From Bordetella parapertussis (GTDB taxonomy: Bacteria > Pseudomonadota > Gammaproteobacteria > Burkholderiales > Burkholderiaceae_C), in assembly GCA_945878355.1 (NCBI GenBank), contig CAMCTC010000153.1, positions 1 to 9,526 of the forward strand: a stretch of DNA of 9,526 bases, read 5' to 3'. This document shows, in pieces, positions 1-6,627 of this stretch. Below the pieces are notes generated by a model. That model ran no database searches. It had not been told where the DNA came from and saw only the letters and a program-made list of their open reading frames with translations. The position numbers and the translations under genes were made by a program. Every line of letters begins with the position of its first letter. Position 1 is the stretch's first letter.

Positions 1-942
1 GACCCGCCCGAGCACGACGAGCAGCGCAAGGCGGTCAGCCCCATCGTCGCGCCGGGCAATCTGGCCGGCATGGAGTCGCTGATCCGCGAGCGCACCGCCA
101 GGGTGCTCGACAGCCTGCCGCGCAACCAGAATTTCAACTGGGTGGAAAAAGTCTCGATCGAGCTCACGACGCTGATGCTCGCGACGCTGTTCGACTTCCC
201 GCTCGAGGACCGCAAGCTGCTGACCTGGTGGTCGGATGTGATCACCACCTTGCCCGAGGAGGGCGGCATGTTCAGCACCGAGGAGGCACGCCATGCCGAG
301 GTGCTGAAGATGCTGGAATACTTCACGCGCCTGTGGAACGAGCGCGTCAACGCGCCGCCGCGCAACGACTTGATCTCGATGCTGGCGCACAACCCGGCCA
401 CGCGTTACTCGCCGCCCAATCAACTGTTGGGCAACTTCGGGCTGCTGATCGTCGGCGGCAACGACACCACGCGCAACTCGATGACCGGTGGGCTGCTGGC
501 GCTGCACGACCACCCCGATCAGTACGCGAAGCTGCGTGCCAACCCGGCGCTGGTGGATTCGCTGGTGCCCGAGATCATCCGCTGGCAGACGCCGCTGGCC
601 CACATGCGCCGCACCGCGGTGGCCGATGCCGAACTGGGCGGCAAGCGCATCAGCAAGGGCGACAAGGTCGTCATGTGGTACCTGTCGGGCAACCGCGACG
701 AGCGCGTGATCCAGGACCCCGACCGCTTCATCATCGACCGCGCGCGGCCGCGCCAGCACCTGTCGTTCGGCTTCGGCATCCACCGCTGTGTCGGCAACAG
801 GCTGGCGGAGATGCAGCTGGCGATCCTGTGGCAAGAGATCCTGAAGCGCTTCCCGGTGATCGAGGTCGTCGGGCCTGCCAAGCGGGTCCGATCGAATTTC
901 GTTCGCGGCTTCACCGACCTGCAAGTGCGAATCCCGGGCTGA
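1..942 (+). CDS. Cytochrome P450, CYP153-like alkane/terminal hydroxylase (5'-truncated by window edge)
   Basis: The frame is open from base 1, so the start lies outside the window; 313 residues are visible, and roughly the first 110-150 residues of a typical CYP153 protein are missing. Landmarks, numbered from the first visible codon, are the I-helix GGNDTTRN (Asp155-Thr156, oxygen activation), the K-helix ExxR (Glu191-Arg194) and the heme-ligand loop FGFGIHRCVGNR with the axial Cys263. The I-helix block, the PLAHMRRTA segment and the SGNRDE motif are what I remember of the CYP153 family, soluble bacterial P450s that hydroxylate terminal carbons of medium-chain alkanes and related chains using a ferredoxin and a ferredoxin reductase. 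No ferredoxin is in this window; it may lie upstream. The next gene in the same direction starts 47 bp after the stop. P450 assignment is certain; the CYP153 family is very likely; the actual substrate is unknown. Confidence 0.95.
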   Translation, partial: DPPEHDEQRKAVSPIVAPGNLAGMESLIRERTARVLDSLPRNQNFNWVEKVSIELTTLMLATLFDFPLEDRKLLTWWSDVITTLPEEGGMFSTEEARHAEVLKMLEYFTRLWNERVNAPPRNDLISMLAHNPATRYSPPNQLLGNFGLLIVGGNDTTRNSMTGGLLALHDHPDQYAKLRANPALVDSLVPEIIRWQTPLAHMRRTAVADAELGGKRISKGDKVVMWYLSGNRDERVIQDPDRFIIDRARPRQHLSFGFGIHRCVGNRLAEMQLAILWQEILKRFPVIEVVGPAKRVRSNFVRGFTDLQVRIPG

Positions 943-948
943 GCCGCG

Positions 949-993
949 ATGAAACAAAGCAGCGCCATGCCTTTTTCAGTCGAGACGCAATGA
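949..993 (+). CDS. Possible 14-residue coupling mini-ORF
   Basis: A short frame (MKQSSAMPFSVETQ) starts six bases after the P450 stop codon. It ends with a TGA that overlaps the ATG of the following nitroreductase-family gene in an ATGA arrangement (990-993). The downstream gene has no convincing Shine-Dalgarno sequence, so ribosomes could be handed on by termination and reinitiation. There is no recognisable protein domain, and a frame this short can arise by chance. A similar arrangement occurs at 5115-5171. Confidence 0.2.
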   Translation: MKQSSAMPFSVETQ

Positions 994-1811
994 ACAATGT
1001 TGAGACCCAGCTGCAGCACGCGCTCGCCGAGCGATTCGGCAGCGCTGTTGACGTGCCGGCCGATCTGCCCGGTTTGGACAGCCTGCTGCGCATGGTCGAG
1101 CAATCGTCGCAGCGGCGCTGGGCCGACACCGCCGTGCCGCCCGAATTGACGCGTCTGCTGGCGGCCTGCGCGCTGTGCGCGCCGACCAAGAGCTACCTGC
1201 AGCAAGCCGACATCGTCGATGTGCGCGACCTCGCGCAGCGCGCCGCGCTGACGGCGCTGACGCCCAGCATGCCCTGGCTCGCCGACGCGCCGGCGCTGCT
1301 GGTGTTCTGCGGCAACGGCCGGCGCTTCAAGCGCTTGTTCGAGCGCGCGGGCCAAGCCTTCTCGAACGACCACCTCGACAGTTTCTTCAACGCCACGGTC
1401 GATGCGTCGCTGGTGATGATGAACTTCATCAACGCGGCGGCTGCGGTAGGCCTGGTGAGCTGCCCCATCAGCCTGCTGCGCAACCAGGCCGACAGTCTGG
1501 CGCAGATCCTGGCCTTGCCTGAGCGGGTCGTCCCGGTGGCCGGCCTGTGCATAGGCTACCCGGCTGCGTCAACAGCCCTGAACCCCAGGTTGCCGCTGGC
1601 GGCCACCTTCCACACCGACCGCATCGGCGCTGTCGATGACGACGCGGCCGTCGACGACTTCGACGCGCGCTACATCGCCGCCCGCGCCGCGCAGTCTGCC
1701 GGCACCGCGCCGCCCAGGGCCTGGTCGGCGGAACGCTTGCACCAGTACAGCGCAGCGCAGCGCGAAGACTGGGGTCGCTTTGTTCGGGCCCAGGGTTTCG
1801 ACCTGCGCTGA
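990..1811 (+). CDS. Nitroreductase-family FMN-dependent oxidoreductase
   Basis: The product is 273 residues. The family uses FMN and NAD(P)H for two-electron reduction of nitro groups, quinones or flavins in the cytoplasm. Recognition rests on the N-terminal SSQRRW (residues 39-44), matching the HRSxRxF-like FMN phosphate-binding element, and the following CAPTKSYLQ, matching the APSxxNxQ-like segment with Tyr in place of the usual Asn. Further support comes from the long helix VDASLVMMNFINAAAAVGL (from ~137) and GLVSCPI near 154-160, then a conserved VAGLCIGYP segment; these fit NfsA-like or related nitroreductases. The ATG at 990 is chosen because the family-like sequence begins soon after it and the upstream frame reads as a shadow of the P450 gene. 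Its Shine-Dalgarno is weak. It lies between a P450 and two dioxygenases, so it may reduce an intermediate or supply reduced flavin; this is inference. The true substrate is unknown. Confidence 0.85.
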   Translation: MNNVETQLQHALAERFGSAVDVPADLPGLDSLLRMVEQSSQRRWADTAVPPELTRLLAACALCAPTKSYLQQADIVDVRDLAQRAALTALTPSMPWLADAPALLVFCGNGRRFKRLFERAGQAFSNDHLDSFFNATVDASLVMMNFINAAAAVGLVSCPISLLRNQADSLAQILALPERVVPVAGLCIGYPAASTALNPRLPLAATFHTDRIGAVDDDAAVDDFDARYIAARAAQSAGTAPPRAWSAERLHQYSAAQREDWGRFVRAQGFDLR

Positions 1812-1839
1812 AATCTTCACCCTCCACCAGGACGCCACG

Positions 1840-2895
1840 ATGAACACCATCACCCATGCTCACCACCACCCGAGCGCCTGGCGGGGTGCGCAGATGCAGC
1901 AGCGCGACGACTGGGTCGTTCAGCTGACGCCGGCGCACAACCGCGAGTTGAATGAAGCGCTGGCGTTTGCAAAGTCCCGCAACGCCGAGATTCCGACGCT
2001 GCAGCAGCAGGACTTTCCGCTGCCGACGCTGGCAGCGCTGTTCAAGGATCTGGCCGCAGAGGTGATGCAAGGGCGCGGCTTCGCGCTGCTCAGAGGCCTG
2101 GCCATCGACGAGCTGTCCTTGCGCGACGCGGCGCTGGTCTACTGGGGCATCGGCACCCACCTCGGCCAAGGGCGGGCCCAGAACGCGCAAGGTGACATGC
2201 TCGGCCATGTGACCGATCTGGGCGTCGACTTTCGCAATGACCCGAATGTTCGCGGCTACCAGACCAGGCTGCGGCTGCCTTTTCACAACGACACGACCGA
2301 CATCGTCGGTCTGCTGTGCCTGCGGCCGGCGCGCAGCGGTGGCTTGTCGCGCATCGTCAGCAGCACGGCCGTCCACAACGAGGTGCTCGCCAGACGCCCC
2401 GACCTGCTCGAGCTGATGTGTCAGCCGATGAGCCTGGACCGCCGCGGTGAAGCGCCCCCGGGCAAACCGCCTTACTACCAGGGCGCGATCTTCGAGCGGG
2501 TGGGCGAGCGGTTGTTCTGCCGCTACAACCGCACCTATGTCGAATCGGCGCAGCGCTTTCCCGAGGTGCCGAGGTTGACGCCGGCCCAGATCGAGGCTTT
2601 CGACCTGATGGACAGCTTGTGCAACGACCCAGCGCTGCGCCTGGACATGGACTTCCAGCGCGGCGACATGCAGTTCATCTGCAACTACACCGTGCTGCAT
2701 TCGCGCAGCGCCTACGAAGACTGGCCCGAACTCGAGCGCCGCCGCTACCTGCTGAGGCTGTGGCTCGACACCGGCCTGATCGACACCTTGCCGGCGTCCT
2801 GGGCGGTCCGGCAAGCCGATCTGGATCTCTGGCAACGCAACCCGAAGCCGCCGATCTTCGACCTGTCGATGCGCCACGCCGAATTGGCCCATTGA
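1840..2895 (+). CDS. TauD/TfdA-family Fe(II)/2-oxoglutarate dioxygenase, tandem copy 1
   Basis: The product is 351 residues. Enzymes of this fold couple decarboxylation of 2-oxoglutarate to oxidation of a substrate at an Fe(II) centre. The iron triad is visible as His149-x-Asp151 (sequence FHND) and distal His287 (LHSRSAYEDW). Arg302 and Arg306 in RRRYLLRLW align with TauD Arg266 and Arg270, which bind the 2-oxoglutarate carboxylate and the sulfonate. Other conserved blocks are GRGFALLRG (~79-87), RGYQT before the HxD and DMDFQRGDMQF before the distal His. The ATG at 1840 has an AGGA at 1829-1832, seven bases upstream. The N-terminus is His-rich (HAHHH). It sits 28 bp after the nitroreductase-family gene and 19 bp before a paralogue. 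This clade differs from classical TauD, and I do not know a characterised substrate; taurine is unlikely to be assumed safely. Confidence 0.92.
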   Translation: MNTITHAHHHPSAWRGAQMQQRDDWVVQLTPAHNRELNEALAFAKSRNAEIPTLQQQDFPLPTLAALFKDLAAEVMQGRGFALLRGLAIDELSLRDAALVYWGIGTHLGQGRAQNAQGDMLGHVTDLGVDFRNDPNVRGYQTRLRLPFHNDTTDIVGLLCLRPARSGGLSRIVSSTAVHNEVLARRPDLLELMCQPMSLDRRGEAPPGKPPYYQGAIFERVGERLFCRYNRTYVESAQRFPEVPRLTPAQIEAFDLMDSLCNDPALRLDMDFQRGDMQFICNYTVLHSRSAYEDWPELERRRYLLRLWLDTGLIDTLPASWAVRQADLDLWQRNPKPPIFDLSMRHAELAH

Positions 2896-2914
2896 ATCCC
2901 TGCTGGAGCGATCG

Positions 2915-4066
2915 ATGACAACAGTCGAATCCCCTTTGAGCGCCCCAAGGCCGGCCGAAGCCGGCCGTCCCCCGTGGGGATCAAGCAAAGTGGCAAAGCC
3001 ACATTTGCTTGAGAGCCCACAAGCCTTGCCCTTGTTCCAGGATGCCTGCCACTGGTACGGCCCATCATTGGCGTCGGGTCAGGACTGGACCGTGCAGCTC
3101 AGGCCTGAAGAGCTGGTCGAGCTCGATGCCACTGTGAACGATGCATTGGCGCGCCAGGTCGATCTGGTGTCGATGACCGAGCATGACTTTGCGCTGCCAC
3201 TGCTGGCGCCAAAGCTGCAAGCGATTCGCGCCGAGTTGCTGCGTGGCCGAGGCTTTGTGCTGCTGCGTGGCTGGCCCAGCAGCGAACGCAGCATGGCCCA
3301 GTCGGCGATGGCATTCAGGGGCATAGGCGCGTACTTTGGCGAAGCGCTGTCGCAAAACGCCAAAGGCCATGTGCTCGGCCATGTGGCCAATCTCGGGCTC
3401 GACTATGCCGACCCGTCGACGCGCGGTTACCAGACCACTGCCGACCTGCGCTTCCACACCGACGGAGGCGACATCGTCGGCCTGCTCTGCATCCGCCCGT
3501 CCAAGACGGGCGGGCTGTCGCGAATTGCCAGCTCGACAACGGTGTGGAACGAGCTGGTGCGGCGCCGGCCCGACCTGGCGCAGGTGCTGACCGAGTCCTA
3601 TGCCTTCTCACGCGTCGGCGAAGTCAGGCCTGGGCAGCAGCGCTATTTCAGTTCGCCGATCTTTCAGCCCTGCGACGGCCGCATGATCGCGGTGCTGATC
3701 CAGAGCTTCATCCACAAGGCCCAGGCTTTCGACGAGGTGCCGCGACTGACGGCCGCACAGGCCGAAGCCTTGGCCCTCGTCGACACGCTCGCGGGCGACC
3801 CGGCGATCCGCCTGGACATGGATTTCCGGCCCGGCGACATGCAGTTTCTGTGCAACCACAGTGTCTTCCATTCGCGCACGTCCTACGAGGATTGGCCCGA
3901 GGTCGAGCGGCGCAGGCATTTGCTGCGCCTGTGGATGTCCAGCGACGACGGCCCGGCTTTGCCAGCGAACATGACCCGCGACTTTCAGGGTGCCACCGCC
4001 AGCGGTCGGCCCGACGGCATCCGCATCCCCGGCACGCCGCTGGTCGCGCCGCTGGAACCGGTGTGA
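2915..4066 (+). CDS. TauD/TfdA-family Fe(II)/2-oxoglutarate dioxygenase, tandem copy 2
   Basis: The product is 383 residues and a clear paralogue of the preceding gene, with roughly half of the core positions identical by eye. The iron site is His181-x-Asp183 (FHTD, the canonical form) with distal His319 (FHSRTSYEDW); Arg334 and Arg338 in RRRHLLRLW are the likely 2-oxoglutarate-contacting arginines. It has about 30 extra N-terminal residues, most of them encoded by a hairpin-rich repeat at 2943-3012, so the part homologous to copy 1 begins near residue 46 (HWYGP). The ATG at 2915 has GGAG at 2905-2908 with a six-base spacer, supporting this start despite the odd N-terminus. The segment YNRTYVESAQRF of copy 1 is LIQSFIHKAQAF here, which suggests a different pocket and substrate. 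The C-terminal ~35 residues (GPALPANMTRDF onward) also differ. Substrate unknown. Confidence 0.92.
   Translation: MTTVESPLSAPRPAEAGRPPWGSSKVAKPHLLESPQALPLFQDACHWYGPSLASGQDWTVQLRPEELVELDATVNDALARQVDLVSMTEHDFALPLLAPKLQAIRAELLRGRGFVLLRGWPSSERSMAQSAMAFRGIGAYFGEALSQNAKGHVLGHVANLGLDYADPSTRGYQTTADLRFHTDGGDIVGLLCIRPSKTGGLSRIASSTTVWNELVRRRPDLAQVLTESYAFSRVGEVRPGQQRYFSSPIFQPCDGRMIAVLIQSFIHKAQAFDEVPRLTAAQAEALALVDTLAGDPAIRLDMDFRPGDMQFLCNHSVFHSRTSYEDWPEVERRRHLLRLWMSSDDGPALPANMTRDFQGATASGRPDGIRIPGTPLVAPLEPV
2943..3012. repeat. Hairpin-rich repeat-like element inside the start of dioxygenase copy 2
   Basis: Three consecutive inverted repeats occupy 70 bases. The first is GGCCGGC (2949-2955) with a CGAA loop and GCCGGCC (2960-2966), a perfect 7-bp stem. 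The second is CCCC-GT-GGGG at 2970-2979. The third is TCAAGCAAAGTGGC (2981-2994), an AAA loop and GCCACATTTGCTTGA (2998-3012), 14 base pairs with one bulged base. It is read in frame as residues ~10-33 of the dioxygenase without a stop. The structure looks like a dispersed intergenic repeat that has become coding; whether other copies exist in the genome cannot be seen here. Confidence 0.55.
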
Positions 4067-4119
4067 AGCGCGGCTTCGCCGCCATCGACGATCACCTCGC
4101 AGCCCCTCAGGAGCCCGAC

Positions 4120-5118
4120 ATGTCTTTCTCGATCAAGCGCCGCGCGGCCCTCAGGTATTTGGCGAGCGCCGCGATCGCCTGTCCGCTGGTCGGCCATGCG
4201 CAAAGCGCGCTGCCTGGCGGCTGGCCGAATCGGCTGGTCAAGTTCGTCGTGCCGTCAGGGCCCGGTGCGCAGACCGATTTGTTTGCCCGCTACATCGCCG
4301 AGCATCTGGCGCGGGTCTTCGGCCAGGCTTTCGTCGTCGAGAACAAGCCCGGTGCCAGCGGCAACATCGGCGCGATGGCGGTTGTCAAAGCGCCGGCAGA
4401 CGGCTACTCGCTGTTGTTCAGCGCGGCGTCGTTCACGATCGTCCCCGCAGCCCTGAACCCTGACCAGCCCTACGACCTGCTGCGCGACCTGGTGCCCATC
4501 GTGCAGATCGGCGTCGGTGGCTTGTTTCTCGCGGTGTCTGCGGACCTGCCGGTCAAGACCGCCCACGAGCTGTTCGATCTGATCCGCGCTCAACCCAATC
4601 GCTATACCTATGGCACCACCGGCATAGGCTCTACCGGCCACCTGATCATGGCCTCGCTGCTGTCGCAGCGCGGCCTGAACATGACGCATGTGCCTTACAA
4701 GTCGTCGGCTGAGGTGCTGCGCGACCTCAACAGCGGCGTGCTGCAGGTGGGCTGGATAGACACCACTTCTTCGCTGGGGCTGATCCAGGCCGGCAAGGTT
4801 CGCGCGCTCGCGCATGGTTCGACCTACCGCGCGCCGCGATCGCCCGACGTGCCGCCGCTCAACGACCTGGGCATCCCGTTCAACCTCAACGGCTGGCTGG
4901 GCTTGTTCGCCCGTTCCGGGACCCCGGAGCCCATCGTTCGCGCGATCAACAGCGAGGTCAACAAGCTGCTGCACAGCGACGAAGGCAAGCAGCGGCTGAT
5001 CGCGATGAACGCGGCGAATCCGCCGCCAGTGACGGCCGATGAGTTTGCGCAGCGCATCCGCACCGACCTGCCGGCCTGGCGCAAGATCGTCACCGACAAC
5101 CACATCAAGCCTGAATGA
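4120..5118 (+). CDS. Bug/TctC-family periplasmic substrate-binding protein
   Basis: The product is 332 residues, the normal length for the tripartite tricarboxylate transporter receptor family (Bug proteins). It binds a small, usually carboxylated, solute in the periplasm. An export signal is visible: RR at residues 7-8 (IKRRAALRYL, Tat-like), a hydrophobic stretch and a likely cleavage after GHA at 25-27. The mature protein begins QSALPGGWPN. Family landmarks are VPSGPGAQTDLFAR (~43-56), VENKPGASGNIGA (~77-89), ADGYSLL, YGTTGIGSTGHL and THVPYKSSAEVLRDL. AGGAG at 4109-4113, six bases before the ATG, fixes the start. No TctA or TctB membrane subunit is in the window, as is common for orphan Bug genes, which often sit beside catabolic enzymes. 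The gene follows the tandem dioxygenases after 53 bp, so its ligand may be their substrate or a precursor; that is inference. Confidence 0.93.
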   Translation: MSFSIKRRAALRYLASAAIACPLVGHAQSALPGGWPNRLVKFVVPSGPGAQTDLFARYIAEHLARVFGQAFVVENKPGASGNIGAMAVVKAPADGYSLLFSAASFTIVPAALNPDQPYDLLRDLVPIVQIGVGGLFLAVSADLPVKTAHELFDLIRAQPNRYTYGTTGIGSTGHLIMASLLSQRGLNMTHVPYKSSAEVLRDLNSGVLQVGWIDTTSSLGLIQAGKVRALAHGSTYRAPRSPDVPPLNDLGIPFNLNGWLGLFARSGTPEPIVRAINSEVNKLLHSDEGKQRLIAMNAANPPPVTADEFAQRIRTDLPAWRKIVTDNHIKPE

Positions 5119-5171
5119 GGGTCGGCAAGACCGGCCAGTCGGGGCTGCCGCGAACGCCTGTCGCGGCATGA
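5115..5171 (+). CDS. Possible 18-residue coupling mini-ORF
   Basis: The frame MRVGKTGQSGLPRTPVAA starts with an ATG overlapping the Bug gene's TGA (ATGA at 5115-5118) and stops with a TGA overlapping the ATG of the next gene (ATGA at 5168-5171). It fills the whole 49-bp intergenic gap. The downstream gene lacks a Shine-Dalgarno sequence. The mini-ORF could carry ribosomes across by reinitiation; alternatively the arrangement is chance. No protein domain is recognisable. Confidence 0.25.
   Translation: MRVGKTGQSGLPRTPVAA
5147..5167 (+). promoter_or_regulatory. Hairpin abutting the start codon of the FAD protein gene
   Basis: GCCGCGA (5147-5153) and TCGCGGC (5161-5167) form a perfect 7-bp stem with a 7-base loop, ending directly before the ATG at 5168. 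It occupies the place where a Shine-Dalgarno should be. Such a stem would restrain initiation unless opened by ribosomes translating through it, which fits the mini-ORF at 5115-5171. No experimental support is visible. Confidence 0.35.
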
Positions 5172-6592
5172 AGCGCTGGGTCATCGCCGGCGGCGGCTAC
5201 ACCGGGGCCGCGACCGCACTGCACCTGGCGCGCCACTCGCCGCAGCCGCTGCGTATCCAGCTGGTGGAGCCGCGCGCCCAACTCGGCGCGGGCCTGGCCC
5301 ACAGCGCCGAGCATCCCGACCTGCGCCTGAACGGCACGCCGGGCATCCACGCGATGTACCTGGACGCGCCGCTGCATTTTCTGCAGTGGCTGCAGCAAAA
5401 CGGCACCCTGGTCGGCGACCCGCAGAGCACGAATCCGGACGGCACGATTTACCCGCGCCGCGCAGATTTCGGTCGCTACATGGCGGCCGAACTGGCCAGG
5501 CACGCGCAGTCCAACGCCAGCGGCTCGGTGATCGAGCATGTGCGCGACCGCGTCGCTCGCGTGCTGCCGAGCGCCGGTGCGCTGCGCGTGGAACTCGAAC
5601 AAGGCCCGGCGCTGCAAGCCGATGAACTGGTTCTGGCAGCGGGCTGGAACGCGGTGGCGGTGCCGCCGCAGTTGGCGCCGCTGCAGTCGCATGCCGGCTG
5701 GATCGGCGAGCCCTTGAACCTGGCGCGCATGGCGGCGATCGCTCGCGACGCACCTGTGCTGCTGGTCGGTGCCGGGCTGACGGCGGCCGATGCTTTCGCG
5801 GTGCTGCGGGCCCAAGGCCACCAGGGTCCGGTGACCGCGCTGTCGCGCCGTGGCCTGCGCCCGGCAGCGCAGACACCGCACCGCCTGCCGATGGGGGTGT
5901 GGCAGCGGCTGCTGGACCCGAACCCGGATTTCGTGCGCCGCCACGGGCACCCGGCCTCGGTGCGCGAGGCACTGCGCGCTTTGCGTCAAGACCTGCAGGG
6001 GCTGCGTTCGGACCCGACGGGCTGGTATGTGCCGTTTGACGAGCTGCGCGATTCGATCACGCATTTCTGGCCGCAATGGCCCGATGACGAAAAGCGCCGC
6101 GCGCTGCGCCACCTCAAGAGCCGGTACGACGCCTTTCGATTCCGCAACCCGCCGCAGACCCAGCGCATCGTCGAGCAGGGCGTGGCGAGTGGTCAGCTCA
6201 GCTTTGCCAGCGGTCGGCTCGAGAGCGCTCAGCAACTCGGCGATGCGATGGCTGTGGACTGGCAGACCCGCGACGCTGGCCCGCGCCGTCTGCAGGCGGC
6301 GGTGGTCGTCAACTGCACCGGGCCGCAGCCTCGGCCCAGCCGTTCGGGCAACCCGCTGTGGCGCGCGATGCTGGGCGACGGGCTGGCGCGCGACCACGCC
6401 AGCGGCCTGGGTGTCGATGTGGACCTTGGCTGCCGCGTCGTGGACCAGCAGGGCCGTGCGCATGCCAACATCCGCGCGCTGGGGCCGATCACCGCGGGCT
6501 GTTTCGGCGAGGCGACTGCCGTGCCCTACATCGCACGCCAGATCCTGCAGACGCTGTCGCCCGAGGTCCTTCAGGGCCGCGCCGCCGCCTGA
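5168..6592 (+). CDS. FAD/NAD(P)-binding protein, YdhS-like (NAD_binding_9 type)
   Basis: The product is 474 residues, cytoplasmic, with no signal peptide. The N-terminal Rossmann motif VIAGGGYTGAATALHLAR (5-22) binds FAD. GAGLAHSAEHPDLRLNGTPG (~44-63) and the YPRRADFGRYM block (~98) are typical of this family. A second nucleotide-binding motif, VLLVGAGLTAADA (~198-210), precedes ALSRRGLRP. The C-terminus holds VVNCTGPQP and the closing LGPITAGCFGEATAVPYIARQ segment. The family contains E. coli YdhS; its members are mostly uncharacterised flavoprotein oxidoreductases or hydroxylases. The ATG at 5168 is chosen because the Rossmann strand begins four residues later, although no Shine-Dalgarno is present. 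It is last in the + strand block, 49 bp after the Bug gene, and converges on the next gene. It might supply electrons or oxidise an intermediate of the same pathway; it does not resemble a known P450 ferredoxin reductase closely enough to assign that role. Confidence 0.88.
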   Translation: MKRWVIAGGGYTGAATALHLARHSPQPLRIQLVEPRAQLGAGLAHSAEHPDLRLNGTPGIHAMYLDAPLHFLQWLQQNGTLVGDPQSTNPDGTIYPRRADFGRYMAAELARHAQSNASGSVIEHVRDRVARVLPSAGALRVELEQGPALQADELVLAAGWNAVAVPPQLAPLQSHAGWIGEPLNLARMAAIARDAPVLLVGAGLTAADAFAVLRAQGHQGPVTALSRRGLRPAAQTPHRLPMGVWQRLLDPNPDFVRRHGHPASVREALRALRQDLQGLRSDPTGWYVPFDELRDSITHFWPQWPDDEKRRALRHLKSRYDAFRFRNPPQTQRIVEQGVASGQLSFASGRLESAQQLGDAMAVDWQTRDAGPRRLQAAVVVNCTGPQPRPSRSGNPLWRAMLGDGLARDHASGLGVDVDLGCRVVDQQGRAHANIRALGPITAGCFGEATAVPYIARQILQTLSPEVLQGRAAA

Positions 6593-6594
6593 GG

Positions 6595-6627
6595 CAAGCC
6601 GGCCCGGCCTTCGATCACCCCGGCTTG
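6595..6627. terminator. Inverted repeat between convergent genes, possible bidirectional terminator
   Basis: CAAGCCGG (6595-6602) and CCGGCTTG (6620-6627) are perfect inverted 8-mers around a 17-base loop. They lie just after the stop of the FAD protein gene and over the 3' end of the opposing GFA gene. There is no clear T-tract on either strand, so strong intrinsic termination is doubtful, but the position at a tail-to-tail junction is suggestive. Confidence 0.3.

Noticed and set aside
228..989. Long N-terminal extension of the nitroreductase frame through the P450 gene
   Set aside because: The extension is a frameshifted reading of the P450 coding region with Arg/Ala/Pro-rich sequence; family homology begins only after the ATG at 990.
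1468..2988. 506-codon open frame on the - strand opposite the nitroreductase and dioxygenase copy 1
   Set aside because: It is a shadow of high-GC genes with strong domain motifs on the + strand. Its own translation is Arg/Gln/Val-rich and low in complexity, with no recognisable motif.
4067..4119. Small GGC-TTC-GCC hairpin between dioxygenase copy 2 and the Bug gene
   Set aside because: The stem is only about three to four base pairs with no T-run, common by chance in GC-rich DNA, and no break in the operon is otherwise indicated.
4255..5184. 309-codon open frame on the - strand opposite the Bug gene
   Set aside because: The Bug protein on the + strand has a signal peptide and all family blocks, whereas this frame has no motif and consists of Arg/Gln/Val/His-rich shadow sequence.
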